Shown here: in pieces, positions 25,992 to 35,269 of the stretch
Layout: the number at the start of each line of letters is the position of its first letter
How positions within the stretch are numbered: position 1 is the stretch's first letter
NCBI GenBank assembly: GCA_937872615.1
Contig: CALMTT010000400.1
Span: 1 to 64,000, forward strand
Reading direction: 5' to 3'
DNA from: an uncultured Verrucomicrobiaceae bacterium
GTDB lineage: Bacteria > Verrucomicrobiota > Verrucomicrobiia > Verrucomicrobiales > Verrucomicrobiaceae
DNA length: 64,000 bases
Notes under the pieces: model-generated
Told to the model about the DNA's origin: nothing
Databases searched by the model: none
The model's input: the letters and a program-made list of their open reading frames with translations, nothing else
Program-made: the position numbers and the translations under genes

Positions 25992-27272
25992 ATGATTCAA
26001 TTCACGAAACAGATTCTTGGCAGGTGGCGGACATGGCTGGCCGGCGCTGCCATTCTTTTCGCCGGTTTGTCGTCGGTAAAAGCCCAAGCTGCGGCCAATG
26101 CGGCAACGAATTCGCCCGCAACGACGGCTTCACACAACGTCTGGCTCACGTTTGGGCTGGACCGCCTCGAATGGTTGCAGGTGTCCTGGCTCGGCAACCC
26201 GCTTTGGCAATACCTCGCGTCGCTCATCTTCATCGTGCTGGCGTTCTACGCGGCCAAACTCATTGATTTCGTCTTTCGGGTTCAACTGAAGCGACTGACG
26301 GCCCGCACCAAAAGCACCGTGGACGACTTGTTCGTGGACCTCGCGCGCGGGCCGGTGAAAATCATCACCTTTGTCATTCTCTTGCACGTCGGGCTGCGCG
26401 TCTTTTCGTGGCCAGAATGGGCGGCGAACTTCATTTCCAACGGCCTGAAAATTGTCGTGGCTGCCTCCATCACCTACGTCCTGCTCAAATTGGTGGACCT
26501 CGGAATGTCCGTTTGGCGCAAGCGGATGGAGTCTGCCGAAGACGCGCTGCTGGATTCGCAACTGTTTCCCGTCATCAGCAAGAGCGCGAAGGTGTTTGTC
26601 GTTGTCGTGGCCGCGCTGGTGACCACGCAGAATCTTGGCATGAATGTCACCGGATTGCTCGCGTCGCTTTCCATCGGCGGCCTGGCGGTGGGACTCGCGG
26701 CGCAGGACACGCTCTCCAATCTGTTTGGCGCGGTGGCGCTGTTCGCGGACAAGCCGTTTCGTGTCGGCGACCGAATCCAACTCGATTCCATTGATGGCAG
26801 TGTCGAAGCCATCGGTCTGCGCAGCACGCGCGTGCGCAACCTGGACGGCCATCTCGTCACCGTGCCGAACCGCACGATGGCCAACGCCAGCATCACCAAC
26901 GTCAGCAAACGCCCGAACATCAAGACGGTGATGAACGTCGGCGTTACCTACGACACCCCGGCAGACAAGGTCGAGCGCGCAATGGCCATCATCGAGGAAA
27001 TCTTCAAACCGCACCCGAAGACGGCGGACCTCATTATCAGCTTCAACAAGTTCAACGACTCGTCGCTCAACATCCTCGTCGTGCATTGGTGGAACAGCAC
27101 CGACTTCAAGGAATACCTCGCGGGCTTCCAGAAGCTGAACCTGGAACTCAAACGCCGCTTCGACGCCGAGGGCATCGACTTCGCCTTCCCGACACAGACG
27201 GTCTATGTGAAGAACGGCGCAACCGCGACACCGTCGCCCTCGACCGACACCAACCAAAGGATGGCAGCATGA
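25992..27272 (+). CDS. MscS-family mechanosensitive channel (1)
   Basis: A 426-aa small-conductance mechanosensitive channel that releases solutes on hypo-osmotic shock. There is an N-terminal signal-like hydrophobic segment, then three or more TM helices. The pore-lining TM3 and beta domain are seen in GLAVGLAAQDTLSNLFGAVAL followed by PFRVGDRIQLDSIDGSVEAI. It is the first gene of a two-gene operon behind element E1 and overlaps the second mscS gene by 4 nt (ATGA). Confidence 0.92.
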   Translation: MIQFTKQILGRWRTWLAGAAILFAGLSSVKAQAAANAATNSPATTASHNVWLTFGLDRLEWLQVSWLGNPLWQYLASLIFIVLAFYAAKLIDFVFRVQLKRLTARTKSTVDDLFVDLARGPVKIITFVILLHVGLRVFSWPEWAANFISNGLKIVVAASITYVLLKLVDLGMSVWRKRMESAEDALLDSQLFPVISKSAKVFVVVVAALVTTQNLGMNVTGLLASLSIGGLAVGLAAQDTLSNLFGAVALFADKPFRVGDRIQLDSIDGSVEAIGLRSTRVRNLDGHLVTVPNRTMANASITNVSKRPNIKTVMNVGVTYDTPADKVERAMAIIEEIFKPHPKTADLIISFNKFNDSSLNILVVHWWNSTDFKEYLAGFQKLNLELKRRFDAEGIDFAFPTQTVYVKNGATATPSPSTDTNQRMAA

Positions 27273-28162
27273 ACAACGCAACGAACTCGTTTCTGAACGC
27301 CGTTCAAGACGTTCTTGCCTACCCGCTGTTCACACTGGGCGAGCGCAGTCTCACCGTGGCGCTGTTGGGGAAGCTGCTTCTGCTGTTCGCACTCGTGTTG
27401 GCCGCCGAATTTGTGCTGCGTCGCTTCTTCACCAAACGATTGCTGAAACGCACCCGGCTCGACGCGTCGTTGCAATACGCCATCGCCCGCATCGGTGGCT
27501 ATCTGTTCATCCTGCTCGGCTTCTACGTGGCTTTGACCGCCGTGGGCCTCAACCTGAGTTCGCTGGCGGTCGTGGCGGGCGCGGTTGGCATCGGCATTGG
27601 CTTTGGTCTGCAAAACATCATCCACAATTTCGTCAGCGGCATCATCATTCTCGCCGAACGTCCCGTGGCGCTGGGCGACCGGATTGAAGTTGGCGGCGTG
27701 GCGGGCAGGGTTTCCCGAATCCGCCTGCGGAGCACGGAGATCGTCACCAACGACAACATCTCCATCATCGTGCCGAACTCGGACTTCATCACACAACCGG
27801 TGACCAATTGGAGTCACGGTGATCCGCGCGTGCAAATCCGCATCCCGGTGGGCGTGGCCTACGGCACGGACACGGAAAAGCTGAAAGCCGTCCTGCTGGA
27901 AGTGGCGGCGGAAAATCCCAACGTGCTCAAGAACCCTGAACCCACGGTCTATCTCGACGGCTTCGGCGACAGCGCCTTGCTGTTTGAACTTGGCGTGTGG
28001 ACTTCCGAAATGACGCACTCGCCGCGCCGTTTCCGCAGCGAACTCAACTTCGCCATCGAACGCAAACTACGCGAGAACAAGATCGAGATTCCGTTCCCGC
28101 AACGCGATTTGCATGTGAAATCCGGGGCGTTGGTGATGCAAAACAACCCTGTAAACCTATAG
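27269..28162 (+). CDS. MscS-family mechanosensitive channel (2)
   Basis: A 297-aa MscS-type channel with two or three TM helices, the TM3 motif VGIGIGFGLQNIIHNFVSG, then PVALGDRIEVGGVAGRV of the beta domain. It is near the length of E. coli MscS. The overlap with the first channel suggests translational coupling, and the pair may form mixed or alternative channels. Confidence 0.93.
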   Translation: MNNATNSFLNAVQDVLAYPLFTLGERSLTVALLGKLLLLFALVLAAEFVLRRFFTKRLLKRTRLDASLQYAIARIGGYLFILLGFYVALTAVGLNLSSLAVVAGAVGIGIGFGLQNIIHNFVSGIIILAERPVALGDRIEVGGVAGRVSRIRLRSTEIVTNDNISIIVPNSDFITQPVTNWSHGDPRVQIRIPVGVAYGTDTEKLKAVLLEVAAENPNVLKNPEPTVYLDGFGDSALLFELGVWTSEMTHSPRRFRSELNFAIERKLRENKIEIPFPQRDLHVKSGALVMQNNPVNL

Positions 28163-28171
28163 CTAGCATTG

Positions 28172-28936
28172 TTATCCAAGGAGCTTACGGAGAATTGCCT
28201 TCCGATAATTGTCCAGTTCAGCAACGCGAGTTTCCCAATCAGGTGGTTCAACTGGATCAGTCCAATGTAATTTGTCCACCCACGTCAGCCTTTTTGGAAG
28301 TGTGATCCGGCTGAAGCCGCCTGCATGAGATTCGCCGTAAAGATCGAAATACCTCTTGAACACTGCGATCCTTATGCCCTCTGTTCCATCTGTAGGTCTC
28401 GACATTCCTTTGGGAAGCAAGATGACATTTGATGCGCAGGTAAACAGCCCTGACAGCCCATCAATCGGAGGTCGCTTTTCAAACCACTCACTAACCCCGG
28501 TCAACTCATAGGCTTTGTGGGGCAGAACATGAGCCAGCTCAAATTTCCCTAACCCGGACTTTTTCCAGTGTTGCCCACCTCTGGAATACTTCTTTCCAGT
28601 GCAGACAAACGACCAAAGTTGACGAGGAAAGGAGTTATCATCAAGGATAGCTTTAGCAGCGTCCTGATAGACAAACAATTCTAGGTTTCTATCCGCTTCG
28701 CTCGAATGTCGTCGGACTCCGGGAAACACGCAGGCTGAACCTGGGTAAAGATAATGCGTGGGGTCAATCCTTGACCCAAATCGAGTCTCGAACTCCGTCT
28801 TCCAAGCATGGTTCAATTCCGAAACTAGCCTGACAATTCTGGGACTGATAACATAGGCGACTTTTGCAATTGCTGTGGCGACCTCCTCCTCAACGTCGCC
28901 AAGTTTGCTGACCGGAGTGAAGTTCGCGAAGGTCAT
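28172..28936 (-). CDS. Putative HNH-type nuclease domain protein
   Basis: A 254-aa protein with an HNH-like C-terminal half: FELAHVLPHKAYE followed by LFTCASNVILLPKGMS, an order of histidine and asparagine seen in HNH endonucleases. Zinc-binding cysteine pairs are not evident. By eye its codons are more AT-rich than its neighbours', suggesting transfer. It lies at the 3' end of the K+-uptake operon, 17 nt after trkA. Function is unproven; a restriction- or defence-like role is possible. Confidence 0.6.
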   Translation of the reverse strand: MTFANFTPVSKLGDVEEEVATAIAKVAYVISPRIVRLVSELNHAWKTEFETRFGSRIDPTHYLYPGSACVFPGVRRHSSEADRNLELFVYQDAAKAILDDNSFPRQLWSFVCTGKKYSRGGQHWKKSGLGKFELAHVLPHKAYELTGVSEWFEKRPPIDGLSGLFTCASNVILLPKGMSRPTDGTEGIRIAVFKRYFDLYGESHAGGFSRITLPKRLTWVDKLHWTDPVEPPDWETRVAELDNYRKAILRKLLG

Positions 28937-28953
28937 AGCGGCTGCTTAAGCAG

Positions 28954-29631
28954 TTATTCAGGCAACCCGCACTCCTTCTCGAACTTGTTGATCTTCTCCC
29001 GCAAGCCGGACACGAACAGCACGTCGTTCAACGCCATCGTCAGGTCGGGCGTGGGTTCGATGGCTTCCAGCTTCTGGCTCGGGCCGGGGCGGGTCAGGAG
29101 CACCACGTTCACGCCGTAGCGTTCCCGCAAAGAGGATTCCGCCAGCGTTTTGCCGTGCAACGGCGGGCCAAGGCGGATTTGCGCGAGTTGATGGTTGCCG
29201 CACAACTCCTGACGGTCGCTGCCCGCGTTGTCGCGCAGACGTTCGGCCAGCCGATAGGCCATGTCGCGCGAGGGCAGCACCACGAGGTCCGCACCGAGTT
29301 TTTCGAGCACGGTGGCGTGCTTGGCGTCGAGCGCGCGGCAGATGAGTTTCTTCACCTTGAGTTCCTTGAGGAGCAGCGTAGTCAGAATGCTGCCCTGCAT
29401 GTTCTCGCCTATGCTGACGACGACGGCGTCGGCTTCCTGCACGCCGGCTTCCTTGAGCGCGTCCTGGTCTTCCGCGTCCATCTCGACGGCATGGAAACCG
29501 TCCTGCACCAAATCCTCCACGCGCTTGGCGTCCTTGTCGGCCAGAACGATCTCGCTGCCGAATTCGGAAAGCCGCGTGGCGAGATGGACGCCGAAGCGTC
29601 CCGCGCCGATGATGAAAATGCGTTGTGCCAT
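28954..29631 (-). CDS. K+ uptake regulatory protein, TrkA/KtrA type
   Basis: A 225-aa cytoplasmic RCK protein. The N-terminal Rossmann NAD-binding domain shows IFIIGAGRFGVHLATRL, and an RCK_C domain occupies about 135-220. One RCK unit, as in KtrA, rather than the doubled TrkA. It gates the adjacent TrkH/KtrB channel. The start has a strong ribosome site (AGGAAAGGA), and the gene follows trkH by 14 nt. Confidence 0.93.
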   Translation of the reverse strand: MAQRIFIIGAGRFGVHLATRLSEFGSEIVLADKDAKRVEDLVQDGFHAVEMDAEDQDALKEAGVQEADAVVVSIGENMQGSILTTLLLKELKVKKLICRALDAKHATVLEKLGADLVVLPSRDMAYRLAERLRDNAGSDRQELCGNHQLAQIRLGPPLHGKTLAESSLRERYGVNVVLLTRPGPSQKLEAIEPTPDLTMALNDVLFVSGLREKINKFEKECGLPE

Positions 29632-29645
29632 GGTTTGTTCCTTTC

Positions 29646-31058
29646 CTAACCGAGCGCCAGTTCCTCGCGCGGCTGTCGAACGAGCAGCGCGTTGGCGGGA
29701 CGCGCCAAATAGACCGCCAACACCAGCGGCGCGATACGGCCAGTGAACATGAGCGCGATGATAACGAGCTTTCCACCGGCGGTCAAAAGCGGCGTGATTC
29801 CCGTGCTCAAGCCCACCGTGCCGAACGCCGACACGGCCTCGAACACGACCGCCATCCAATGTTGGTGGGTTTGCGATGCGGGCCTGCCATCTTCAAAGAG
29901 CATGAGCAATCCCACTCCCGCCACGACGCAGGCCACACCGAACAGCGCGAGCATCGTGGCCACGAACGAGACTCTTGGTGGCAACCGGCGATTCCAAAAC
30001 TGAATCTCGTCGCGTCGCCGTATCGCGGCCCAGGCGGTTAGCAGCAGCACCACGAACGTCACCGTCTTGATGCCGCCCGCCATCGAGCCGGGCGCGCCGC
30101 CGATGAACATCAAGCCCAGGGTGCAAAGCAGCGTGGGCGGGTTCATCTGCCCGGTGTCCACCACGTTGAAGCCTGCCGTGCGGGACATTGCCGAATGAAA
30201 GAACGACCACGAGACTTGATCGCTCAGGTCTTTGCCGGCCAGCGTGTGGTTGATTTCAAAGACCCAGGTGGTTAGCCCCCCCAACAGCAAGAGGACGCCG
30301 GCAGACAGGATCGAGAGTCGTGTTTGCATGGTGAGCCGCCCGCGCCGACGCGCGTCGCGCCGCCAGAAATAGTAAAAGCGGAGATTGATGAGCGTCATCA
30401 AGCCGATGCCGCCGAGGATGACGAGAAGGGAGATCGTGCCGAGGATGGCCGGCTGTTCGCGCCAATGCGTCAGATTGTCCGGGTAAATGGAAATGCCCGC
30501 GTTGCAGAACGCGCTTACGGAGTGGAACAACGATTCCCAGAGCGTTTGCCAGGTGTCGGCATGGGGGTTCGCTTCCTGCATCAGTGAAAAGAGCGCGACC
30601 GTTCCGGCCAATTCGAGAATCACGACGAAGACGCAGGCGTAAATGAACACGTCCAGTGGACGCGCCTGTTTCAACCGGCCCACGGTGGCGTGAATGGTCT
30701 GCTCGTCGGACAGCGAAAGCCGGTTGCCGCTCAAGAGCACGAGCGAAAGACTAGCGGTGAAGATGCCGAGGCCGCCCGCTTGAATGAGCACCAGCAGCAC
30801 GGCCTGCCCGAAACCGTTGAACGTCTCCGCCACGTTCACCGTGGTCAAACCCGTGACGCACGTTGCGGAGGTGGCGAGGAACAGCGAGTCCAACCAGCCG
30901 AGGGAGTGGCCGGGCCGATGCGCCCACGGGAGCATCAGCAGCACCGTGCCGACAAGGATGATCGCCGCGAAACCCATCGGCACGAGCCGCAAGTCCACTT
31001 GCCGGCGTCGCGGCTGAAAAGTGTCGGTGGGCGTTGGATTGAATGCGCGAGTGATCAC
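29646..31058 (-). CDS. K+ uptake membrane subunit, TrkH/KtrB type
   Basis: A 470-aa polytopic K+ transporter with eight or more TM helices. The selectivity-filter repeats end in CVTGLTTVN, CNAGISIYP, RTAGFNVVD and GTVGLSTGI, the four pore glycines of this family. I use the GTG start at 31058, which overlaps the M50 peptidase stop in a GTGA; the open frame extends to 31250 but is antisense-like there. It forms a system with the TrkA/KtrA gene that follows. Confidence 0.92.
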   Translation of the reverse strand: MITRAFNPTPTDTFQPRRRQVDLRLVPMGFAAIILVGTVLLMLPWAHRPGHSLGWLDSLFLATSATCVTGLTTVNVAETFNGFGQAVLLVLIQAGGLGIFTASLSLVLLSGNRLSLSDEQTIHATVGRLKQARPLDVFIYACVFVVILELAGTVALFSLMQEANPHADTWQTLWESLFHSVSAFCNAGISIYPDNLTHWREQPAILGTISLLVILGGIGLMTLINLRFYYFWRRDARRRGRLTMQTRLSILSAGVLLLLGGLTTWVFEINHTLAGKDLSDQVSWSFFHSAMSRTAGFNVVDTGQMNPPTLLCTLGLMFIGGAPGSMAGGIKTVTFVVLLLTAWAAIRRRDEIQFWNRRLPPRVSFVATMLALFGVACVVAGVGLLMLFEDGRPASQTHQHWMAVVFEAVSAFGTVGLSTGITPLLTAGGKLVIIALMFTGRIAPLVLAVYLARPANALLVRQPREELALG

Positions 31059-32152
31059 ACGGGGGCGGAATCCTCCCGGCCTTCCAGCGCGGCGTTGACC
31101 ATGACCAGTTCGCCGATGTTTTCGAGCGTCAGCAGGCCAATCAGTTGGCCGTCCTCCAAAACGGGCGCTGCGGCGCAATCGCTTTGCCGCAGATTCTCCA
31201 GCGCACTTTCCAGCGGCTCGCGGGCCTGCACCACTCGACATTCGCGGCACATCGCGCTCTCCACGCTGGCCGTCGCCCCGCGTTCAGACAATGCCTTGAC
31301 CAAGTCCTTTCGGCGCAACATGCCGACCACACGGCCATCCGTCAGCACGGGAAAATCCTGTTGCGCACCGGCCAGAAGCTCCGTCACCGCCTCCGACAGC
31401 GAATCATCGGCAGCCAGCGCGCGAAATCGCTTCTGCATTCCATCGCGAACGGTCAGGCCACGCAGGAGTGAGTTGAACTCGACCATCTGCGCCTCCGCTT
31501 GTGCGCCGATGTAAACGAAGAAGGCGATGAAGATGAGCATCGGGTTGAAAAACAATCCCAACAGTCCGAACAGGAAGGCCATGCCCTGACCGACACTGGC
31601 GGCGACCTGTGTTGCCCGCCGACGCCCCATCCGCTGCGCCAGCAACGCGCGCAGCACGCGCCCGCCGTCCATCGGGAAGGCAGGGAGAAGATTGAAGCCG
31701 ACCAGAAACAAATTCACCCACATGAGTCGCGCCAGAAAATGTCCGCGCATCAACTCAACCTGAAACAACTGTTGCACACTGCTCAGGCCGACCAGAAATG
31801 TGAAAAGGACGGCGGCGATGACGACGTTCACTGCCGGCCCTGCCAAAGCAACCCACAACTCGTGGCGCGGATTTTCCGGCATCCGCTCCAGACGCGCGAC
31901 ACCTCCGATGGGCAGGAGCGTGATGTCGCGTGTGCGGATGCCGTAGCGCTTCGCCGTCAGCGCATGTCCGAACTCGTGCAGAACCACGCAGCCGAAGATG
32001 GCGAGGATAAACGTCACCCCGCGCATCGCCGCAGCGAAGTCGTGCCCGGCGCTGAGATGGCTGATGAAAATCCACGCCAGGAGTATGGCGAACGTCCAGT
32101 GGACGAACACGTCAATGCCAGCGAAGCGACCGAGTTTGAGCGACCATCTCAC
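31055..32152 (-). CDS. Site-2 protease (M50) with two CBS domains
   Basis: A 365-aa membrane metalloprotease. Zinc motif HEFGH is in VVLHEFGHALTAK near residue 60, and the second active-site motif in LLPAFPMDGGRVLRAL. TM helices fill the first ~215 residues and a pair of CBS domains the C-terminal 140. Such proteins cleave membrane-bound regulators; the CBS pair may sense nucleotides. It overlaps the genes on both sides by 4 nt. Confidence 0.9.
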   Translation of the reverse strand: MRWSLKLGRFAGIDVFVHWTFAILLAWIFISHLSAGHDFAAAMRGVTFILAIFGCVVLHEFGHALTAKRYGIRTRDITLLPIGGVARLERMPENPRHELWVALAGPAVNVVIAAVLFTFLVGLSSVQQLFQVELMRGHFLARLMWVNLFLVGFNLLPAFPMDGGRVLRALLAQRMGRRRATQVAASVGQGMAFLFGLLGLFFNPMLIFIAFFVYIGAQAEAQMVEFNSLLRGLTVRDGMQKRFRALAADDSLSEAVTELLAGAQQDFPVLTDGRVVGMLRRKDLVKALSERGATASVESAMCRECRVVQAREPLESALENLRQSDCAAAPVLEDGQLIGLLTLENIGELVMVNAALEGREDSAPV

Positions 32153-32457
32153 GGGATGTTCGGGTAGATGTTGACGAAGCGTCGCTTAACCGCACGGCGC
32201 TGCTTTGATGCTTTAGCTTTCAGCGGGGTCTTTGCTTTGCCGACGGGCGCGCCTTTTCTTCGCGCAGGCCCGCGACGCACTGATGCTCCTGCAATCGCAC
32301 CCGCTGCCACGCCAACCGGCCCGGCGATGACACCACCAATGATAGCGCCAGTGACGGTCTTTAACACACGCCGGCGTCGTCTGCGGTTGACGCGGGCAAC
32401 GATTTCCGTCTTGGCCACTTGCCGCTTGGTGTTGTCTCGTTTCTTTCTGGCTTTCAT
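32149..32457 (-). CDS. Small basic protein with glycine-zipper-like segment
   Basis: A 102-aa protein, very rich in K and R at both ends, around one Gly/Ala-rich hydrophobic segment (GAIIGGVIAGPVGVAAGAIA). That segment could insert in a membrane as a glycine zipper. No function known. It overlaps the M50 gene by 4 nt in the K+/stress operon. Confidence 0.65.
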   Translation of the reverse strand: MKARKKRDNTKRQVAKTEIVARVNRRRRRRVLKTVTGAIIGGVIAGPVGVAAGAIAGASVRRGPARRKGAPVGKAKTPLKAKASKQRRAVKRRFVNIYPNIP

Positions 32458-32481
32458 AAAGCAATTGGGTTCGGTCAGACG

Positions 32482-34173
32482 TTACATTTTTCCATGCCGC
32501 AGGATGGAGATGAGCAACCAGAAACCCATCAAACCCGCGAGCAGATAACCGACAATGCCGACGACTGAAACATCACCCCACAGCGGCGGCACTTTGGAAT
32601 GAATAATGAGCGACGAGCCGATGATGAGCGCGGCCACGACGAGCGCGAAGGAAAGCCGGTTGGTCGAACGCTCCAGTGCATTCGTGGCCGGCTCAAGCCC
32701 CTCGTGATGGAAATTCATGCGCGTTTGGCCGGTCTTGAGTTGCGAGATGATGCGGCGCACTTCGTGCGGCAGTTCCCGCGCGGTGTCGGCGAGTTCCTGC
32801 CCGAATTCCAGCAAGCTGGTGAGCACGCGCCTGGGGCGCATCCGTTCCAGCCGCGTTTCTTTCATGAACGGCGTCGCCTGCGCGATCAGGTCGTGTTTGG
32901 GATTGAGCCGCCGCACCAGTTCTTCCGTCAGGCTGAGTGACTTGAGCATGACGACGAGGTCGGGTGGCAGTTGGAGTTGGTGTTTCGTGGTCAACTGCAC
33001 GAGGCCAGTGACGAGTTTGGCAAAATGGAGCTCCCCCGCCGCGCGGTAGAAATGCTGGTGCATGAATTCCGCCACGTCCGTCTCGAAGGCGGAACGGGCG
33101 GGTTCGGTGTCGCCCTCGGTCAGCTTGAGCAATGCCGTGGCGACGCTCGTTTCGCTGCGGCGCGCGATACCCCAGACCAAATCCACGAATGCCTCGCGCG
33201 TGCGCAGGTCGAGAAATCCCATCATGCCGAAATCCAGGAAACAAATCCGGCTATCTTCCATGATTTGAATGTTGCCCGGGTGCGGGTCGGCGTGGAAAAA
33301 GCCGTGAACGAAAATCTGCTTCATCACCAGGTCGGCGATGCGGCGGCTAAGTTCGGTGCGGTCGTGGCCGGCGGCGTCGAGTTTGTCAAGGTGCGACGCC
33401 TTGATGCCGCCCACATGCTCCATGACGAGCAGGCGCGGCGTGGTGAATTCAAGCCACACGCGCGGCAGATGGATGGTGATTTCGTCGCGAAACTGCCAGC
33501 AGAAGCGCTCCAGATGCGCAGCCTCGCTGGTGAAATCCATTTCCTTTTCCAGACTCTTGGCCAGTTCGTTGACCAGCGCCACGGGCCGGTGCAAACGCCA
33601 CTGCGGCAAGTGCGTTTCCGCGAGGCTCGCGATCTGGCGCAGAATGGCGAGGTCTTCGGCCACGGTCTTTTCGATTCCGGGGCGCTGGACTTTCACCACG
33701 ACATCCTCGCGGGAAATTAACTTCGCCCGATGGACTTGGCCGATGGAGGCCGAGCCGAGTGGCTGCTCGTCAATGCTGGCGAACACTTCGCTCAACGGAC
33801 GCTTCAACTCCTCCTCGATGACTTTCCGCACGTCGGCAAAGTCCAGCGGCGCGACCTGATCCTGCAACTTGGCGAGTTCGTCCGTGAATTCCAGCGGCAG
33901 GATGCGCGTGCGCGCGGCGGCGAGCTGGCCCAGCTTCACGAACGTCGGACCAAGCTCTTCGCAAGCTCGGCGCAATCGCACCGGCTGGCTGATCTCCTGC
34001 ATCTCGGCCTGCTGCTCGCGAACGCGCCGCAACGGAAAGCGTGCCGCGCGCGGCAACGGCAAATGTTGGGCGAGGTCGTCGTAGCCGTATTTCAACAGCA
34101 CGCCCGCAATGTCCCGCAGGCGTTTGGCCTGTTGGTAGGCAGCACCGATATTGCGGAAGCGTTGAAAGAACAT
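32482..34173 (-). CDS. ABC1/UbiB-family atypical kinase
   Basis: A 563-aa UbiB/ADCK-family protein. Kinase-like motifs: LGSASIGQVHRAKL (A-rich loop), VVKVQRPGIEKT (catalytic lysine region), FFHADPHPGNIQI and CFLDFGMMG (metal binding). Two C-terminal TM helices anchor it. Family members support quinone biosynthesis or lipid homeostasis at the membrane. The location in a stress operon, away from quinone genes, leaves the exact role open. Confidence 0.9.
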   Translation of the reverse strand: MFFQRFRNIGAAYQQAKRLRDIAGVLLKYGYDDLAQHLPLPRAARFPLRRVREQQAEMQEISQPVRLRRACEELGPTFVKLGQLAAARTRILPLEFTDELAKLQDQVAPLDFADVRKVIEEELKRPLSEVFASIDEQPLGSASIGQVHRAKLISREDVVVKVQRPGIEKTVAEDLAILRQIASLAETHLPQWRLHRPVALVNELAKSLEKEMDFTSEAAHLERFCWQFRDEITIHLPRVWLEFTTPRLLVMEHVGGIKASHLDKLDAAGHDRTELSRRIADLVMKQIFVHGFFHADPHPGNIQIMEDSRICFLDFGMMGFLDLRTREAFVDLVWGIARRSETSVATALLKLTEGDTEPARSAFETDVAEFMHQHFYRAAGELHFAKLVTGLVQLTTKHQLQLPPDLVVMLKSLSLTEELVRRLNPKHDLIAQATPFMKETRLERMRPRRVLTSLLEFGQELADTARELPHEVRRIISQLKTGQTRMNFHHEGLEPATNALERSTNRLSFALVVAALIIGSSLIIHSKVPPLWGDVSVVGIVGYLLAGLMGFWLLISILRHGKM

Positions 34174-34189
34174 GGTCGGCGGTGGCGTA

Positions 34190-34447
34190 TCAATCGCGTT
34201 TGGATTTCTTGAAACCGAAGCCCCGGCGATCCAGTGGGAATCCCGGCAGTCCGCGGGCGCGACGACGCGGCTTGGCTTCGTCCGTGCCTGTCCGGGGGAG
34301 ACGTTGTTTCGGTTTCGGCGGCCGGGTCGGCACTTTGATGACGATGCGCGTTTCGCAAGACGGACATTTCATCCGGCGGCCAGCCCAGTCTTTGCTTGCG
34401 AGAATCGGCTGGCCGCACGTCGGGCAGTTAAAGGTGAATTCTTTCAT
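34190..34447 (-). CDS. Small zinc-ribbon protein
   Basis: An 85-aa protein with two CxxC pairs (FNCPTCGQPIL and KCPSCET) forming a zinc ribbon in the first 35 residues, then a basic low-complexity tail. It is paralogous in its N-terminus to the proteins at 38662-39591 and 39649-40143. Function unknown; possibly nucleic-acid or protein binding. Confidence 0.7.
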   Translation of the reverse strand: MKEFTFNCPTCGQPILASKDWAGRRMKCPSCETRIVIKVPTRPPKPKQRLPRTGTDEAKPRRRARGLPGFPLDRRGFGFKKSKRD

Positions 34448-34481
34448 GACTCTTGGCTGCTATCCGATGCTGGATCAGGAA

Positions 34482-34769
34482 TCAGGTCCGCTTCGGCGTG
34501 CGCCGGAGCGGCGGTCGTCGCCCTGGTGTTTTCACTGCGCCTTTGATGGGCGGCGGAACTTCATGCAGTGGCGCGACGGTGGTCGTCGGCACGGGGGCGA
34601 CGATGGGCGGCGCAATCACCGGCGGCGCGGCGGACGCGACGGCGGCAGTCAGTTCCGATTCTGCGCGCGTCCAGAATTCCTCATCGCGACCGGCGGGTTT
34701 GCCCGCAGCCTCCCAAAGATAATAGGCGCGTTCGGCGATGGCTTCGCGTCGTAGCTGCGACTCATTCAT
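34482..34769 (-). CDS. DUF2934 domain protein
   Basis: A 95-aa protein with a DUF2934 domain: LRREAIAERAYYLWEAAGKP then DEEFWTRAESEL. A proline/alanine/valine-rich tail follows. DUF2934 proteins are small and of unknown function, common in soil bacteria. The ATG at 34769 is used; it overlaps the membrane-protein gene upstream in ATGA. Confidence 0.8.
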   Translation of the reverse strand: MNESQLRREAIAERAYYLWEAAGKPAGRDEEFWTRAESELTAAVASAAPPVIAPPIVAPVPTTTVAPLHEVPPPIKGAVKTPGRRPPLRRTPKRT

Positions 34770-35266
34770 GGCGTCCCTTTCATTTGATTGCTCAACGACT
34801 TCTGAAATTCGGCATACGCAGTCGCCAAGCGTTCGGCGGAGGCTTGGTCGCCACGCGCCAACAGGGTAATCAAATCGTCGCGTTGCGCCAATAGCGGCTT
34901 CAAACCGTCGGAGGCGTTGGCGGGAAGTGCCGAGCCAATGCCGCGCTCCATCTCCGCGTTGACTAGCGTGAAGAAGTTCGCCATGCGCTGCCGGGCTGGT
35001 TCGTAATCGCCGCGCCGGGCGTCGAGCGCCGCGTCGGCGAACGTAATCTGGATGGTCTGAATCCGCGCCTGCTGTTGGGCGCGAAACAGTTCGCCGTTCA
35101 GCCGCGTGGACTTGAGCCACATGGGAACGAAACCCACGAGGAACACACCCAGCAACACGAACACCGGCAGCCAGCCGGAGCTCTTCTTTGGCGTCGTTGC
35201 AGTTGGCGTGGTCGTGGCGGGAGTCACGGTGGCCGGTTTGTCCACAGGTGTGCTTTCTGGATTCAT
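34766..35266 (-). CDS. Single-pass membrane protein, unknown
   Basis: A 166-aa protein with a P/T-rich N-terminus (about 1-30), one TM helix (LPVFVLLGVFLVGFVPMWL, about 33-51) and a helical domain of about 110 residues behind it. No family recognised. It is second in the operon led by the gene at 35270-35566, with a 3-nt gap. Confidence 0.65.
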   Translation of the reverse strand: MNPESTPVDKPATVTPATTTPTATTPKKSSGWLPVFVLLGVFLVGFVPMWLKSTRLNGELFRAQQQARIQTIQITFADAALDARRGDYEPARQRMANFFTLVNAEMERGIGSALPANASDGLKPLLAQRDDLITLLARGDQASAERLATAYAEFQKSLSNQMKGTP

Positions 35267-35269
35267 GGT

